Source: Xylanibacter ruminicola
GTDB lineage: Bacteria > Bacteroidota > Bacteroidia > Bacteroidales > Bacteroidaceae
Assembly (NCBI RefSeq): GCF_900142525.1
Contig: NZ_FRBD01000007.1
Location: 1-64,000 of the forward strand
Length of the DNA: 64,000 nt
Direction of reading: 5' to 3'
The position numbers were made by a program, and so were the translations under genes. Below are positions 1-9,124 of this stretch, piece after piece. Under the pieces are notes generated by a model. The model did not search any database. It had not been told where the DNA came from and worked only from the letters and a program-made list of their open reading frames with translations. The stretch's first letter is position 1. Each line of letters starts with the position of its first letter.

Positions 1-75
1 ATGCGTAAGATGCTGCTACTTATATACTCACTTTGGAAAAGCGGGGAGGAATACGATGAGACAAGGGATTTCTAA
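1..75 (+). pseudogene. C-terminal end of a transposase, cut by the window edge
   Basis: The frame is open from the first base of the window to a TAA at 73-75 and encodes 24 residues. The segment RKMLLLIYSLWKSGEEYD resembles the extreme C-terminus of IS110-type transposases, which often end in a hydrophobic stretch followed by LWK and a short acidic tail. The gene must extend left of the window, so the ATG at base 1 is probably internal. Whether the copy is intact cannot be judged from here. The family assignment is an inference from a short segment; presence of an insertion sequence is more secure than its family. Confidence 0.5.
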
Positions 76-80
76 CAAAA

Positions 81-106
81 GTGGCTGAGCCTCGAGACAC
101 AGCCAC
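81..106 (+). repeat. Hairpin downstream of the transposase end
   Basis: A 7-base-pair stem (GTGGCTG at 81-87 with CAGCCAC at 100-106) encloses a 12-base loop containing CTCGAG. It lies six bases after the transposase stop and could be part of the element's right end or a weak terminator; no T-tract follows. Confidence 0.4.
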
Positions 107-158
107 ACGAGATAGTACAAAACTGGTGGATAGCACCAAAGACTTCCCTTAATGGCTG

Positions 159-189
159 CAAAGATACAACAAAATCAGTAGAACTGCAA
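159..189 (-). promoter_or_regulatory. Candidate leftward promoter next to the transposase
   Basis: On the minus strand there is a TATCTTTG box (159-166) with a TTG (187-189) 20 bases upstream, a good fit to the Bacteroidota promoter. It points left, against the transposase. It may be the promoter of a gene interrupted or displaced by the insertion sequence. The rest of 76-258 holds no gene; a perfect CTTGGCC/GGCCAAG inverted repeat sits at 232-247. Confidence 0.4.
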
Positions 190-333
190 AGGAAAAAGAC
201 AAAAACAAACTATATTGATATAATATAGAGTCTTGGCCACGGCCAAGAAGTATCCCTGTTGTCTCAAGGTAATTACGAAACCATATTGTTAAAAGGTCCT
301 ATTTTTCCTATTCAATATTTGGAAGTTTGCGCA

Positions 334-364
334 GAATCTTGCAAAGCAAGAAAGCCGAGCGATA
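334..364 (+). repeat. Degenerate copy of the 32-base double-hairpin element
   Basis: The stretch starts with TCTTG, has a small TTG/CAA stem, and shares the 14 bases AAAGCCGAGCGATA with the copy between groES and groEL (56085-56098). Its position upstream of the ATG at 421 argues that 259-420 is intergenic repeat sequence and not true N-terminal coding sequence. Confidence 0.45.
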
Positions 365-420
365 AATCCCCAGAGCAGGCCAGTCGCATTGCAAATTCGA
401 CAGAGCTACCTGAGCGCGGC

Positions 421-1806
421 ATGACAAAGGGTGAGGATGATATCTATGCAACAATGCCGCTGGATAAGTGGGCTGAGGAGTTGCTGGAAATGTCAGAGTA
501 TTACCCTTGTATGAAGGAACTCTTTATTAATGTACATCCCCATAAGTTGCCTGCGGTACTCTTTTCGAGTGCAGCGCTGTTTGGCACGCTGATGACCCGC
601 GCCTGGTACCACTTCTGGTTTGCACCTAAAATCATCCGCCGATTGAACTACTGCATCTTCATTATCGGCGATCCCGGTGCCGGAAAGCATCTGATAGAGG
701 AGTTCTACAAGATTATTGCCGACCCGATGATACAGGCAGACCAGTGCCTGATAGACGCGGTGAACCGCTATAAGGAGGGGCGCACGGAGCGCACCACCTC
801 TACCAAAGCCCAGAAGGGCGAGGCGCTGAAACGCCCTGTAGTAGGCATCCGCGTGCACCCGGCACGTACGGCTACAGGCGAATTTATCCGCCACATGAAT
901 GCGGCTGTAGAGACGATACAGGGCATGCCCCTGAACCTCCACATGTTCTCGTTTGATGCGGAGCTCGACAACGTGACGAAGCAGAACAAGGGCGGCGACT
1001 GGAAAGACCGCGAAGTGCTCGAACTGAAGGCTTTTCATAACGAGGAGGATGGACAGATGTATGCCAATCAGGAGAGCGTCACCGGCATGTTCAACGTGTA
1101 TTGGAACTTTATCTACACTGGCACGCCGTATGCTCTGAACCGCAAGGTGAACCAGCGTAACTTCGGTACCGGTATGAGCACCCGTCTGGCTGTGATACCT
1201 CTGCCCGATAAGGGCACAGCCCAGCGCCATCAGGAGGTGATAGAGGGAGCCGACGAGGTGATTCGTGAGTGGGCTTACAAGTTGGACAAGGTGGAGGGTG
1301 AACTGCCTATAGAACCGCTGAATGACGAGACCTACGACTGGCAGACCAGCCACATGGAGATAGCTGAGTTTAACGGCGACAAGGCAGACCGCACGCTGCT
1401 GAAGCGTATACCATATTACGGCATCGGCATCTCTTTGCCCTTTATCCTGATGCGCCATTGGGATGAGTGGCAGGAGCACCGCACGCTGACGATGGACGAC
1501 AGAGATAAGCGCCTGTGCCGCCTGGCTATGGACATCCAGTACAAGTGTCAGAAGTTCTACTTTGGCGAGATGGCTTTCAACTATTTTGCCAATCAGAACA
1601 AGGAGTTTGTACAGCGCCGTCGCACCACCCGCTATGATGAGTGCTTCCGCAAGTTGCCCGATGAGTTTAAGACGCAGCAGTTTATAAACTGTTTCGGCAC
1701 TTCGCAGCCAACGGCATGGAAGGCCATCAACCGCTTTGTTAGTGAGGGTATCGTTAAAAAAGTGAAGTACGGTACCTATCGAAAACTGGTGCAGGAACTT
1801 CCTTAA
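421..1806 (+). CDS. VirE/DUF3987-like P-loop protein, lacking the usual N-terminal primase part
   Basis: This 461-residue protein has a Walker A-like loop GDPGAGKH about 75 residues from the ATG and a C-terminal region resembling a winged helix (QPTAWKAINRFVSEGIVKK). The same layout, P-loop ATPase then helix-turn-helix, is seen in the longer protein at 29867-32071, which also carries an N-terminal primase-like part. Proteins of this type are common in Bacteroidota mobile elements and are thought to act as primase/helicase-like factors; the role here is not known. The frame is open back to a TTG at 259, but that stretch contains a repeat, so the ATG at 421 is preferred. The short N-terminus next to a transposase end suggests truncation. 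Confidence 0.6.
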   Translation: MTKGEDDIYATMPLDKWAEELLEMSEYYPCMKELFINVHPHKLPAVLFSSAALFGTLMTRAWYHFWFAPKIIRRLNYCIFIIGDPGAGKHLIEEFYKIIADPMIQADQCLIDAVNRYKEGRTERTTSTKAQKGEALKRPVVGIRVHPARTATGEFIRHMNAAVETIQGMPLNLHMFSFDAELDNVTKQNKGGDWKDREVLELKAFHNEEDGQMYANQESVTGMFNVYWNFIYTGTPYALNRKVNQRNFGTGMSTRLAVIPLPDKGTAQRHQEVIEGADEVIREWAYKLDKVEGELPIEPLNDETYDWQTSHMEIAEFNGDKADRTLLKRIPYYGIGISLPFILMRHWDEWQEHRTLTMDDRDKRLCRLAMDIQYKCQKFYFGEMAFNYFANQNKEFVQRRRTTRYDECFRKLPDEFKTQQFINCFGTSQPTAWKAINRFVSEGIVKKVKYGTYRKLVQELP

Positions 1807-1873
1807 CTTATAAAGTTATAACTCCTGACACCTGACATTTCAACCAGCCCGCTGGATAGCTGTAGGGCGGGCG

Positions 1874-1963
1874 ATGGCCATACAGGAAAACGGCACGGAG
1901 AGTATAGATGACTTCGCCATGCTTGGTGGTTGGAATTGTATGAATAAGGACCTGTCGCGATGA
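1874..1963 (+). CDS. Possible 29-residue peptide or remnant
   Basis: A small open frame starts with MAIQENGTESIDDFAMLGGW and ends with a TGA inside the loop of the following terminator hairpin. The composition looks coding-like and the frame is open upstream to 1829, so it may be the degraded tail of a lost gene. No family is recognised and it could be chance. Confidence 0.2.
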   Translation: MAIQENGTESIDDFAMLGGWNCMNKDLSR

Positions 1964-1978
1964 CAGGTCCTTTTTTTT
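1946..1978 (+). terminator. Rho-independent terminator
   Basis: An 11-base-pair stem (1946-1956 with 1962-1972) with loop GCGAT is followed by eight T residues. It closes rightward transcription from the P-loop gene before the convergent pfl genes. Confidence 0.85.
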
Positions 1979-1987
1979 ATCCTAAAA

Positions 1988-2728
1988 TCATTTTGGGCAG
2001 AGGATTTCTTGGGCGCGGGTGATTTGACTGGCCGTGGGAGCGGGGACGTCTTTCAGGGAATAGGGAACGCCCAGCTGCTGCCATTTAAAGGTGCCCAGGG
2101 TGTGGTAGGGCAGTACCTCTACCTTCTGAATGTTGCGGAGCGTATCGAGCATCTGGCGCAGACGGGTGAGCTGCTCTTCATCGGTGGTGATGCCAGGCAC
2201 CAATACGTGACGAATCCAAACGGGTTTTTCTATGTCGGACAGATAGCGGGCGCAGTCGAGGATAGGCTCGTTGCTGTGGCCCGTGAGCCAACGGTGTTTC
2301 TCGCTGTCGATATGCTTGATGTCGAGCAGTACCAGATCGGTGCTCTGCATCAGACGCTGGAACTTAGAAAAGAATGGTTCCTGATGGGTGAAAGGCTGGG
2401 CGGCGGTGTCGAGACAGGTGTTGATGCCACGACGATGGGCTTCCTCAAAGAGATCGATGAGGAAATCAATCTGCAGTAATGCCTCGCCTCCGCTGACGGT
2501 GATGCCGCCATCGGCGCCCCAGTAGCTGCGGTAGCGCTCGGCCTTGTCGAGAAGTTCCTCGACGGTAGCAGTGGTGCCGCAAGCATCTGAACCAAGCTTC
2601 CAGGTATCGGGGTTGTGGCAGTAGCGACAGCGCATCTGGCAACCCTGAAGGAAAATAAGGAACCGAATCCCTGGCCCATCGACAGAGCCAAAGGATTCGG
2701 TACTATGTATATAGCCTTTTCTAGACAT
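1988..2728 (-). CDS. pflA: Pyruvate formate-lyase activating enzyme (radical SAM)
   Basis: PflA is a cytoplasmic radical S-adenosylmethionine enzyme that abstracts a hydrogen from a glycine of pyruvate formate-lyase to make the active glycyl radical. The 246-residue protein has the expected length. The 4Fe-4S ligand motif CxxxCxxC is visible near residue 30 (GCQMRCRYCHNPDTW), followed by the SAM-binding GGxGGE-like segment read as GGITVSGGEALLQ. It lies 24 bases downstream of pflB on the same strand, so the pair is almost certainly one transcript driven from the promoter before pflB. Oxygen-sensitive chemistry fits an anaerobic fermenter. Confidence 0.95.
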   Translation of the reverse strand: MSRKGYIHSTESFGSVDGPGIRFLIFLQGCQMRCRYCHNPDTWKLGSDACGTTATVEELLDKAERYRSYWGADGGITVSGGEALLQIDFLIDLFEEAHRRGINTCLDTAAQPFTHQEPFFSKFQRLMQSTDLVLLDIKHIDSEKHRWLTGHSNEPILDCARYLSDIEKPVWIRHVLVPGITTDEEQLTRLRQMLDTLRNIQKVEVLPYHTLGTFKWQQLGVPYSLKDVPAPTASQITRAQEILCPK

Positions 2729-2752
2729 ACTAGTATTTCTAGATTATCTAGT

Positions 2753-4999
2753 TTAGAGCGATTCGTGCGACTGACGTGCAATAACATCTTCCTGCTGCTC
2801 GCGAGTGAGGTCGATGAACTTAACGGCATAACCAGATACGCGGATGGTGAAGTTGGCGTACTCGGGCTTCTCAGGATGCTCCATGGCATCGCGCAGCTTG
2901 TCGACACCAAACACGTTCACGTTCAGGTGGTGAGCACCACGGCTGAAGTAGCCATCCATGACGCGAACCAGAGTGGTAGCACGCTCATCGTCGTTCTGTC
3001 CCAGGGTGTTAGGACTGATGGTCTGGGTGTTAGAGATACCATCGAGGGCATACTCGTAAGGCAGCTTAGCTACTGAGTTGAGCGAAGCCAGCAGACCGTT
3101 CTTCTCGGCACCGTAGCTGGGGTTGGCACCAGGAGCCAGAGGAGTGCCGGCACGGCGTCCGTCGGGCAGGTTGCCTGTGTACTTGCCATAAACCACGTTA
3201 GAGGTAATAGTGAGGATAGAGCAGGTAGGAGTAGCGTTACGATAGGTGGCGTGCTTGCGGATCTTCTTGACGAAGGTCTTGAGCAACCATACTGCAATCT
3301 CGTCAGCACGGTCGTCGTCGTTACCGTAGCGTGGGAAGTCGCCCTCGGCTACATAGTCTACGTTGAAGCCCTCTTCGTCGCGAATCATCTTGACCTTAGC
3401 ATATTTAACGGCTGAGATAGAGTCGACTACGTGAGAGAAACCTGCGATACCGGTAGCGAATGTGCGACGTACGTTGGTGTCGATAAGAGCCATCTCGGCA
3501 GCCTCATAGAAGTACTTGTCGTGCATGTAGTGGATGAGGTTCAGGGTGTTGACATAAACACCAGCCAACCAGTCCATAGCCTGATCGAAGCGAGGAGCCA
3601 GCTCCTCCCAAGTGAGGTACTCGTCCTTGATGGGGCGGAAGCCAGGAGCAACCTGCTCGCGGGTCTTGGCATCGACACCACCGTTACATGCATAGAGGAA
3701 ACACTTAGCCAGGTTGGCACGTGCGCCGAAGAACTGCATTTCCTTACCAGTCTGAGTAGCACTTACGCAGCAGCAGATGCTATAGTCATCGCCCCATACA
3801 GGACGCATCACCTCGTCGTTCTCGTACTGAATAGAGCTGGTCTTAACAGAGATCATAGCAGCGTACTTCTTGAAGTTATCGGTGAGGCGTGGTGAGTAGA
3901 GTACGGTGAGGTTTGGCTCGGGCGAAGGACCCATGTTCTCCAGAGTGTGGAGGAAACGGTAGTCGTTCTTGGTTACCATGTGGCGACCGTCCATGCCCAT
4001 ACCACCTACTTCGAGGGTAGCCCATACAGGGTCGCCAGAGAAGAGCTGGTTGTAAGAAGGAATACGGGCGAACTTAACCATACGGAACTTCATAACCAGG
4101 TGGTCGATGAGCTCCTGAGCCTCGGCCTCAGTCAGTGTGCCCTCTTCCATATCACGCTGGATATAGATGTCGAGGAAGGTAGAAACACGACCTACTGACA
4201 TGGCAGCGCCGTTCTGAGTCTTGATGGCAGCCAGGTAGCCGAAGTACAGCCACTGAACAGCCTCGCGGGCGTTGCTGGCGGGCTGAGAAATATCGAAGCC
4301 ATAGATCTGGGCCATAGCCTTCATCTCCTTCAGGGCCTTGATCTGCATAGAGATTTCCTCGCGCTGACGAATGATATCGTCGCTCATCACACCGGCACCG
4401 CAGTTGCGCTTGTCGGCTTCCTTCTCGGCAATGATGAAGTCGATACCATACAGAGCCACACGACGGTAGTCGCCCACGATACGGCCGCGGCCATAGGTGT
4501 CGGGCAGACCGGTGAGGATGTGGTTATGACGCACGTGCATCATCTCCTCGGTGTAAGCATCGAATACACCATCGTTGTGGGTCTTGCAGTACTTGGTGAA
4601 AATCTCGTGCAGCTTCTCTGAGGGCTGGTAACCATAAGTGGTGCAAGCCTGCTCAGCCATCTTGATGCCGCCAAAAGGCATGAAGGCGCGCTTAAGGGGT
4701 TTATCGGTCTGCAGACCAACTACCTTCTCCAGGTCCTTCTTACTCTCGTCGATGTAAGCTGGGCCATAAGCTGTCATGCTCGACACGATCTCGGTCTCCA
4801 TGTCGAGCACACCGCCCTTGGCACGCTCCTCCTTCTGCAGCTCCTGCAATCGGCCCCACAATGTGTTGGTGGCATCGGTAGGTGCAGCCAAGAAAGACTC
4901 GTCGCCTTCGTAAGCTGTGTAGTTGTTCTGAATAAAGTCTCTGAGATTGACCTCCTCGGTCCATTTGGTTCCTTTAAAACCACGCCATTCTTTACGCAT
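2753..4999 (-). CDS. pflB: Formate C-acetyltransferase (pyruvate formate-lyase)
   Basis: This enzyme cleaves pyruvate with coenzyme A to acetyl-CoA and formate during anaerobic growth. The 748-residue length matches PflB. The paired catalytic cysteines are in [13 protein letters not shown] in the middle of the protein, where three consecutive cysteines are present. The glycyl-radical loop is [12 protein letters not shown] near the C-terminus, about 22 residues from the end, as in the family. The start [10 protein letters not shown] is supported by the promoter 60 to 90 bases upstream. It is the first gene of the pflB-pflA pair. Confidence 0.96.
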   Translation of the reverse strand: MRKEWRGFKGTKWTEEVNLRDFIQNNYTAYEGDESFLAAPTDATNTLWGRLQELQKEERAKGGVLDMETEIVSSMTAYGPAYIDESKKDLEKVVGLQTDKPLKRAFMPFGGIKMAEQACTTYGYQPSEKLHEIFTKYCKTHNDGVFDAYTEEMMHVRHNHILTGLPDTYGRGRIVGDYRRVALYGIDFIIAEKEADKRNCGAGVMSDDIIRQREEISMQIKALKEMKAMAQIYGFDISQPASNAREAVQWLYFGYLAAIKTQNGAAMSVGRVSTFLDIYIQRDMEEGTLTEAEAQELIDHLVMKFRMVKFARIPSYNQLFSGDPVWATLEVGGMGMDGRHMVTKNDYRFLHTLENMGPSPEPNLTVLYSPRLTDNFKKYAAMISVKTSSIQYENDEVMRPVWGDDYSICCCVSATQTGKEMQFFGARANLAKCFLYACNGGVDAKTREQVAPGFRPIKDEYLTWEELAPRFDQAMDWLAGVYVNTLNLIHYMHDKYFYEAAEMALIDTNVRRTFATGIAGFSHVVDSISAVKYAKVKMIRDEEGFNVDYVAEGDFPRYGNDDDRADEIAVWLLKTFVKKIRKHATYRNATPTCSILTITSNVVYGKYTGNLPDGRRAGTPLAPGANPSYGAEKNGLLASLNSVAKLPYEYALDGISNTQTISPNTLGQNDDERATTLVRVMDGYFSRGAHHLNVNVFGVDKLRDAMEHPEKPEYANFTIRVSGYAVKFIDLTREQQEDVIARQSHESL

Positions 5000-5062
5000 A
5001 AATTAACTTGTGTTTTGTTTCGTTTTGTAAAATAATAATACCTACTGTACTTTTTCCGGCTG

Positions 5063-5091
5063 CAAAGGTACACATTTTTTTTTAAATACAA
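5063..5091 (-). promoter_or_regulatory. Promoter of pflB-pflA
   Basis: Minus-strand TACCTTTG at 5063-5070 with TTG at 5089-5091, spacing 18. Transcription would start near 5056, giving a leader of about 57 bases before pflB. Confidence 0.75.
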
Positions 5092-5110
5092 TTAAATCTG
5101 ATGCTATAGA

Positions 5111-5142
5111 TTGCGATATTTGTGGGATTTTTGCTAATTTTG
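5111..5142 (+). promoter_or_regulatory. Promoter of the esterase/xylanase pair
   Basis: TTG at 5111-5113 and TAATTTTG at 5135-5142 with spacing 21. It favours the ATG at 5178 as the esterase start over the upstream GTG at 5154, which would lie almost at the transcription start. Confidence 0.65.
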
Positions 5143-5177
5143 CATCGATATTTGTGATTATACTAAAAAACGACGTG

Positions 5178-6323
5178 ATGAAAGACAATAATAAATGGGT
5201 GGCTTGTTGGGGAAATGCCACATCGATTACTAACCGTAGAGAGGCTGTGTATGCTAAAGACCTCACATTGCGATATCCCATACGTATGTGCTTCAGCGGC
5301 AGCATGCTGCGTTTCCGATTCTCGAACCTTACGGGAACAGAACCTGTGACGCTAGATAAGGTGTTTGTGGGCCGCACGCCCATCACTTTCGAAGGCAAGG
5401 CAGGGGTTACACTGATGCCTGGTAAGGAAACCGAGAGCGATGCCATCGGCTATGCCGTGAACCGTGGCGATACCATCGAGGTGAGCATGTATATGGCCGG
5501 CTACACGCAGATGAACAGCGGTACGCTCATTACGGGGCCGCTATCGAAAGGGCAGTATGCCTATGGCGACTTTGCCGAGGCCGACGAGCTGCCGCTGGAC
5601 CTGAGCCGCAACACCAACTGGTTCTACTTTCTGAACACCATCGATGTGCTGACATCGCAAGAGAACCACGCCGTGGTGTGCTATGGCGACTCGATCACGG
5701 CCCAGTCGTGGCCCGACTATATGGCGCAGCTGGCTTTCGGCACCAATGCCTCGATCATTCGCCGAGCCGTGAGCGGCACCCGCATTCTGCGACAGTACGA
5801 CTGCATTACCTATCAGGCCTACGGACTGAAGGGCGCCACACGATTCCCCATAGAGATGAACGTGGCGGGGGCAACCGATGTGATTATTCAGCACGGCATC
5901 AACGATATTATACACCCTGTGGGTACCGATGTGAACCCGTTCCGCCCATGGAGCGACCTGCCTACGGTAGAGGAGATGGAACACGGGGTAGAGGATATAT
6001 ACGTAAAGCCGGCCAAGGCCATGGGGCTGAAGGTGTGGAGCGGCACGCTGCTGCCCATATACGGCTGGCGTACCTATAATGAGGATCGCGAACGGATGCG
6101 CCAGCAGTTTAACGAGTGGCTGCGCACATCGCCCATCTTCGACGGATGTATTGACTTTGATGCTGCTGTACGTAGCGTTACTAACCCCAAGGCTTTTGCC
6201 GACGGATTTGACAGCGGCGACCATCTGCATCCCAGTGAGCTGGCCTACGAGGCGATGGCTCAGGCAGCTGCGCACAAACTGGTGCGACGCATGCCGAGAT
6301 ATGATCACGAAGAATTATTCTAA
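5178..6323 (+). CDS. SGNH/GDSL hydrolase, probable carbohydrate acetylesterase
   Basis: The 381-residue protein has a beta-rich N-terminal half and a C-terminal SGNH esterase domain. The nucleophile block is VVCYGDSITAQSW (residues about 165-177), the block III-like segment is GINDI, and the catalytic DxxH is in SGDHLHPSELAYEAM near the end. Relatives remove acetyl groups from xylan or other plant polysaccharides. No signal peptide is visible from the ATG at 5178, so it may act in the cytoplasm on imported acetylated oligosaccharides. It precedes a xylanase by 31 bases, which supports a role in xylan use. The exact esterase family is not assigned. Confidence 0.8.
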   Translation: MKDNNKWVACWGNATSITNRREAVYAKDLTLRYPIRMCFSGSMLRFRFSNLTGTEPVTLDKVFVGRTPITFEGKAGVTLMPGKETESDAIGYAVNRGDTIEVSMYMAGYTQMNSGTLITGPLSKGQYAYGDFAEADELPLDLSRNTNWFYFLNTIDVLTSQENHAVVCYGDSITAQSWPDYMAQLAFGTNASIIRRAVSGTRILRQYDCITYQAYGLKGATRFPIEMNVAGATDVIIQHGINDIIHPVGTDVNPFRPWSDLPTVEEMEHGVEDIYVKPAKAMGLKVWSGTLLPIYGWRTYNEDRERMRQQFNEWLRTSPIFDGCIDFDAAVRSVTNPKAFADGFDSGDHLHPSELAYEAMAQAAAHKLVRRMPRYDHEELF

Positions 6324-6354
6324 TTAAGTGGCAGGGCGTGCGCAAGAATTTCTG

Positions 6355-7737
6355 ATGAATAAATTCTGTTTATTATTGTTTTCTGTGTCACTGTCGGTTT
6401 CGGCGGTGGCACAGGAAAAGTTTGAGATAGGTAAGCCCGGCGACAGCAACTATAGGTATCTGGATAACTATCAGGCGCTGAAAAGCTATATCAACTATTC
6501 AGACTTCCCGAACTTTAAGTTGGGTGCCGGTACTATTGTTTACGACTATCTGGTGAATCCTACGGTAAGAAACCTGGTAAACAAGAACTTTACTGAAACC
6601 GTAGCTGGTAATGCCATGAAGATGCAGAGCTGTGTTGACAACTATGGCTACATGAGCTTTGCTGCAGTAACGAACTTTGTGAATGCTGCCACAGATGCAG
6701 GACTCAGTGTGTATGGACACACCTTGGCGTGGCACGCGCAGCAGCCCGTAAACTGGTTGCAGAAGCTGGTGACGGCTGCACCCACAAAACAAGCTAAATG
6801 TGATACCCTGGTGTATGCCATGGACAAGTGGATAAAGGGTATGATGGAAGCTTGCGGCGGTAAGGTAAAGGCATGGGACCTGGTAAACGAACCTCTATCG
6901 GGAGATGGTAACGACGGTGAAGGTAATTACGAACTGCAGCACTCTAAAGGCTATAAAAGTGGTACCTGGGATGTGGGCGGTTATGCCTTCTACTGGCAGG
7001 ACTACATGGGCGACTATGAATATGTGCGTCAGGCTTGCAGGCTGGCTCGCAAGTATGGTCCAGAGGATATTGTCCTGTTTATCAACGACTACAATCTGGA
7101 GTCGGACTGGGATGACAACAAGAAACTGAAGTCGCTGATTAACTGGATCAAGAAGTGGGAGAGCGATGGCGTTACCAAGATTGACGGCATCGGAACCCAG
7201 ATGCACGTGTCGTATTACGAGAACAGCTATATCCAGAACAGCAAGAAGGAACATATTACCAAGATGTTCCAACTGATGGCGGCATCTGGTAAGCTGGTGC
7301 GCGTAAGCGAGATGGATATGGGCTATGTGGATGCTAACGGCAACGACGTACATACGGCTAGCATGACAGAAACACGCCACAAGAATATGGCCGATTTCTA
7401 CGAGTGGATTATCAAGGAGTATTTCCGTCTGATTCCTCCTGCCCAGCAGTGGGGTATATGCCAATGGTGTACTACCGATTCGCCATCGAATAGCGGATGG
7501 CGTGCCAATACCCCGGTGGGTATATGGGATATCAACTACTATCGCAAACACGTGTATGCAGGTATCGTACGCGGACTGAGCAGCGTGACTAGCGGTATTG
7601 AAGGGGGTGAGGCCGATAGGGCTATTGAGGCTCCAGAAGGCATCTATAACCTTAACGGCGTGAAACTATCGGCAAAATCGCTAGAAGATGTGCCGCATGG
7701 TATCTATATCGTAAACGGTAAGAAGACCGTGAAATAA
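6355..7737 (+). CDS. Secreted endo-1,4-beta-xylanase, GH10
   Basis: This 460-residue protein starts with a signal peptide (MNKFCLLLFSVSLSVSAVAQ) and continues with a GH10 catalytic domain that hydrolyses internal xylan bonds. The acid/base glutamate is E179 in AWDLVNEPLSG and the nucleophile is E319 in RVSEMDMGYVD; the substrate-binding segment HTLAWHAQQPVNW is also present. The ending GIYNLNGVKLSAKS followed by HGIYIVNGKK resembles the C-terminal sorting tails of the type IX secretion system in Prevotellaceae. The frame is open from a GTG at 6328, but only the ATG at 6355 yields a signal peptide. Likely co-transcribed with the upstream esterase. Confidence 0.92.
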   Translation: MNKFCLLLFSVSLSVSAVAQEKFEIGKPGDSNYRYLDNYQALKSYINYSDFPNFKLGAGTIVYDYLVNPTVRNLVNKNFTETVAGNAMKMQSCVDNYGYMSFAAVTNFVNAATDAGLSVYGHTLAWHAQQPVNWLQKLVTAAPTKQAKCDTLVYAMDKWIKGMMEACGGKVKAWDLVNEPLSGDGNDGEGNYELQHSKGYKSGTWDVGGYAFYWQDYMGDYEYVRQACRLARKYGPEDIVLFINDYNLESDWDDNKKLKSLINWIKKWESDGVTKIDGIGTQMHVSYYENSYIQNSKKEHITKMFQLMAASGKLVRVSEMDMGYVDANGNDVHTASMTETRHKNMADFYEWIIKEYFRLIPPAQQWGICQWCTTDSPSNSGWRANTPVGIWDINYYRKHVYAGIVRGLSSVTSGIEGGEADRAIEAPEGIYNLNGVKLSAKSLEDVPHGIYIVNGKKTVK

Positions 7738-7740
7738 GAA

Positions 7741-7776
7741 AACACCCGCCATTTCAGTGTGGCGGGTGTTTTTTTA
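7741..7776 (+). terminator. Rho-independent terminator after the xylanase
   Basis: Perfect 11-base-pair stem (7741-7751 with 7760-7770) and eight-base loop followed by a T-tract. It separates the xylanase from the convergent uraA. Confidence 0.92.
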
Positions 7777-7789
7777 TTGTTTTTATTTT

Positions 7790-9106
7790 TTATTTTTCCT
7801 TACCCTTAAAGGATTTTACTTTCATACCAAGTTTATCGGGCATAATAGCATTGAGGAAAATACCTACAATGGCTGCTATGGCCAGACCTGACAGATGGAT
7901 AGGCCCGAGGGCGATATCGTCGTTGGCACCATATTTCACGCCAATGGCAAGTACCAGGATGAGGGCTGCCACAAACACGTTGCGCGAGCTCTTCAGGTCG
8001 ACTTTCTCTTCTACAAGATTGCGCACACCAACGGCAGAGATCATGCCATACAGAATGAGGCTGACACCACCGATAGTGGCAGCAGGCATGAGCTGAACAA
8101 GGCAAGCAAACTTAGGACAGAAAGCCAGAATGATGGCTAAACAAGCAGCGATGCGAATGACTCTTGGATCGAACACCTTAGTCAGGTTGAGCACACCTGT
8201 GTTCTCGCCGTAGGTGGTATTGGCCGGAGCACCGAATACCGATGCAATAGCAGTAGCAATACCATCGCCAGTAAGTGTGCGGTGCAATCCAGGCTCGGCC
8301 AGGAAATCCTTACCTACTGTAGAGCTGATGGCAAACATATCGCCGATATGCTCCATGATGGTGGCAAAGGCGATAGGCATAACAGCCAGAATGGTAGAGA
8401 GCATCAGGGTGGTGTTGCCATCTTCGAGAACTGCCAGTATGGTGCGGTCCTTATGGATGGGGAATCCTACCCATGCTGCCTCGCCAAGAGGTGAGAAATC
8501 TACCTGGCCCATGCAGGCTGCAATCACATAAGACACGATGACACCCAGAAGCACGGGGATGATCTTGATGATACCCTTGCCCCATATAGATGAAACAATG
8601 ACAGTGATGATGGAGATGATGGCCAGCAGCCAGTTAGTCTGACAGTTGGTGATGGCTGAACCCGAAAGCACCAATCCAATGGCAATCACGATAGGACCGG
8701 TAACTACTGGTGGGAAGTACTGCAGTATCTTCTTGACACCAAACGACCTGATTAATCCCGCCATGACGAAATACATCAGTCCGGCACAGGCTACACCTAG
8801 ACAGGCATAATCAAGGGCCAGCGTCTCAGATAGACCTTGCGATACGCCCATCTCTTTAACAGAGGCATAACCGCCTAGGAATGCAAACGAAGAGCCAAGG
8901 AAAGCTGGTACATTCCACTTCGAGATGAAATGGAATAACAATGTACCGATTCCTGCAAAAAGAAGGGTGATGGATACATCCAACCCAGTAAGTAGAGGTA
9001 CAAGCACCGTAGCTCCGAACATAGCAAATAGATGCTGCACACCAAGAATCATCATGCGTGGTGTGCCAAGCTGTCGGGCATCATAAATGGCATTTTGTGG
9101 TTCCAT
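7790..9106 (-). CDS. uraA: Uracil permease, NCS2 family
   Basis: An integral membrane proton symporter for uracil with about 14 transmembrane segments and 438 residues. The N-terminal block QHLFAMFGATVLVPLLTGLD and the AFLGSSFAFLGGY motif match UraA closely. The two conserved glutamates are in MEHIGD and in TYGENTGVLN. It starts 18 bases after hisC with no TAnnTTTG box between, so it is probably the last gene of the his transcript. This is a position where Bacteroides relatives often carry hisB. Confidence 0.9.
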   Translation of the reverse strand: MEPQNAIYDARQLGTPRMMILGVQHLFAMFGATVLVPLLTGLDVSITLLFAGIGTLLFHFISKWNVPAFLGSSFAFLGGYASVKEMGVSQGLSETLALDYACLGVACAGLMYFVMAGLIRSFGVKKILQYFPPVVTGPIVIAIGLVLSGSAITNCQTNWLLAIISIITVIVSSIWGKGIIKIIPVLLGVIVSYVIAACMGQVDFSPLGEAAWVGFPIHKDRTILAVLEDGNTTLMLSTILAVMPIAFATIMEHIGDMFAISSTVGKDFLAEPGLHRTLTGDGIATAIASVFGAPANTTYGENTGVLNLTKVFDPRVIRIAACLAIILAFCPKFACLVQLMPAATIGGVSLILYGMISAVGVRNLVEEKVDLKSSRNVFVAALILVLAIGVKYGANDDIALGPIHLSGLAIAAIVGIFLNAIMPDKLGMKVKSFKGKEK

Positions 9107-9124
9107 AAAAATTTAGTGTTTTAA

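Noticed and set aside
259-420. N-terminal extension of the first P-loop gene from TTG
   Set aside because: It contains a degenerate repeat copy and has no recognised domain; kept only as an alternative.
493-1479. Long leftward open frame across the first P-loop gene
   Set aside because: It is antisense to a better supported gene, has no recognisable domain and no promoter.
6079-6327. Alternative frame at the end of the esterase gene
   Set aside because: The esterase frame carries the DxxH motif over the same bases, so the other frame is a shadow.
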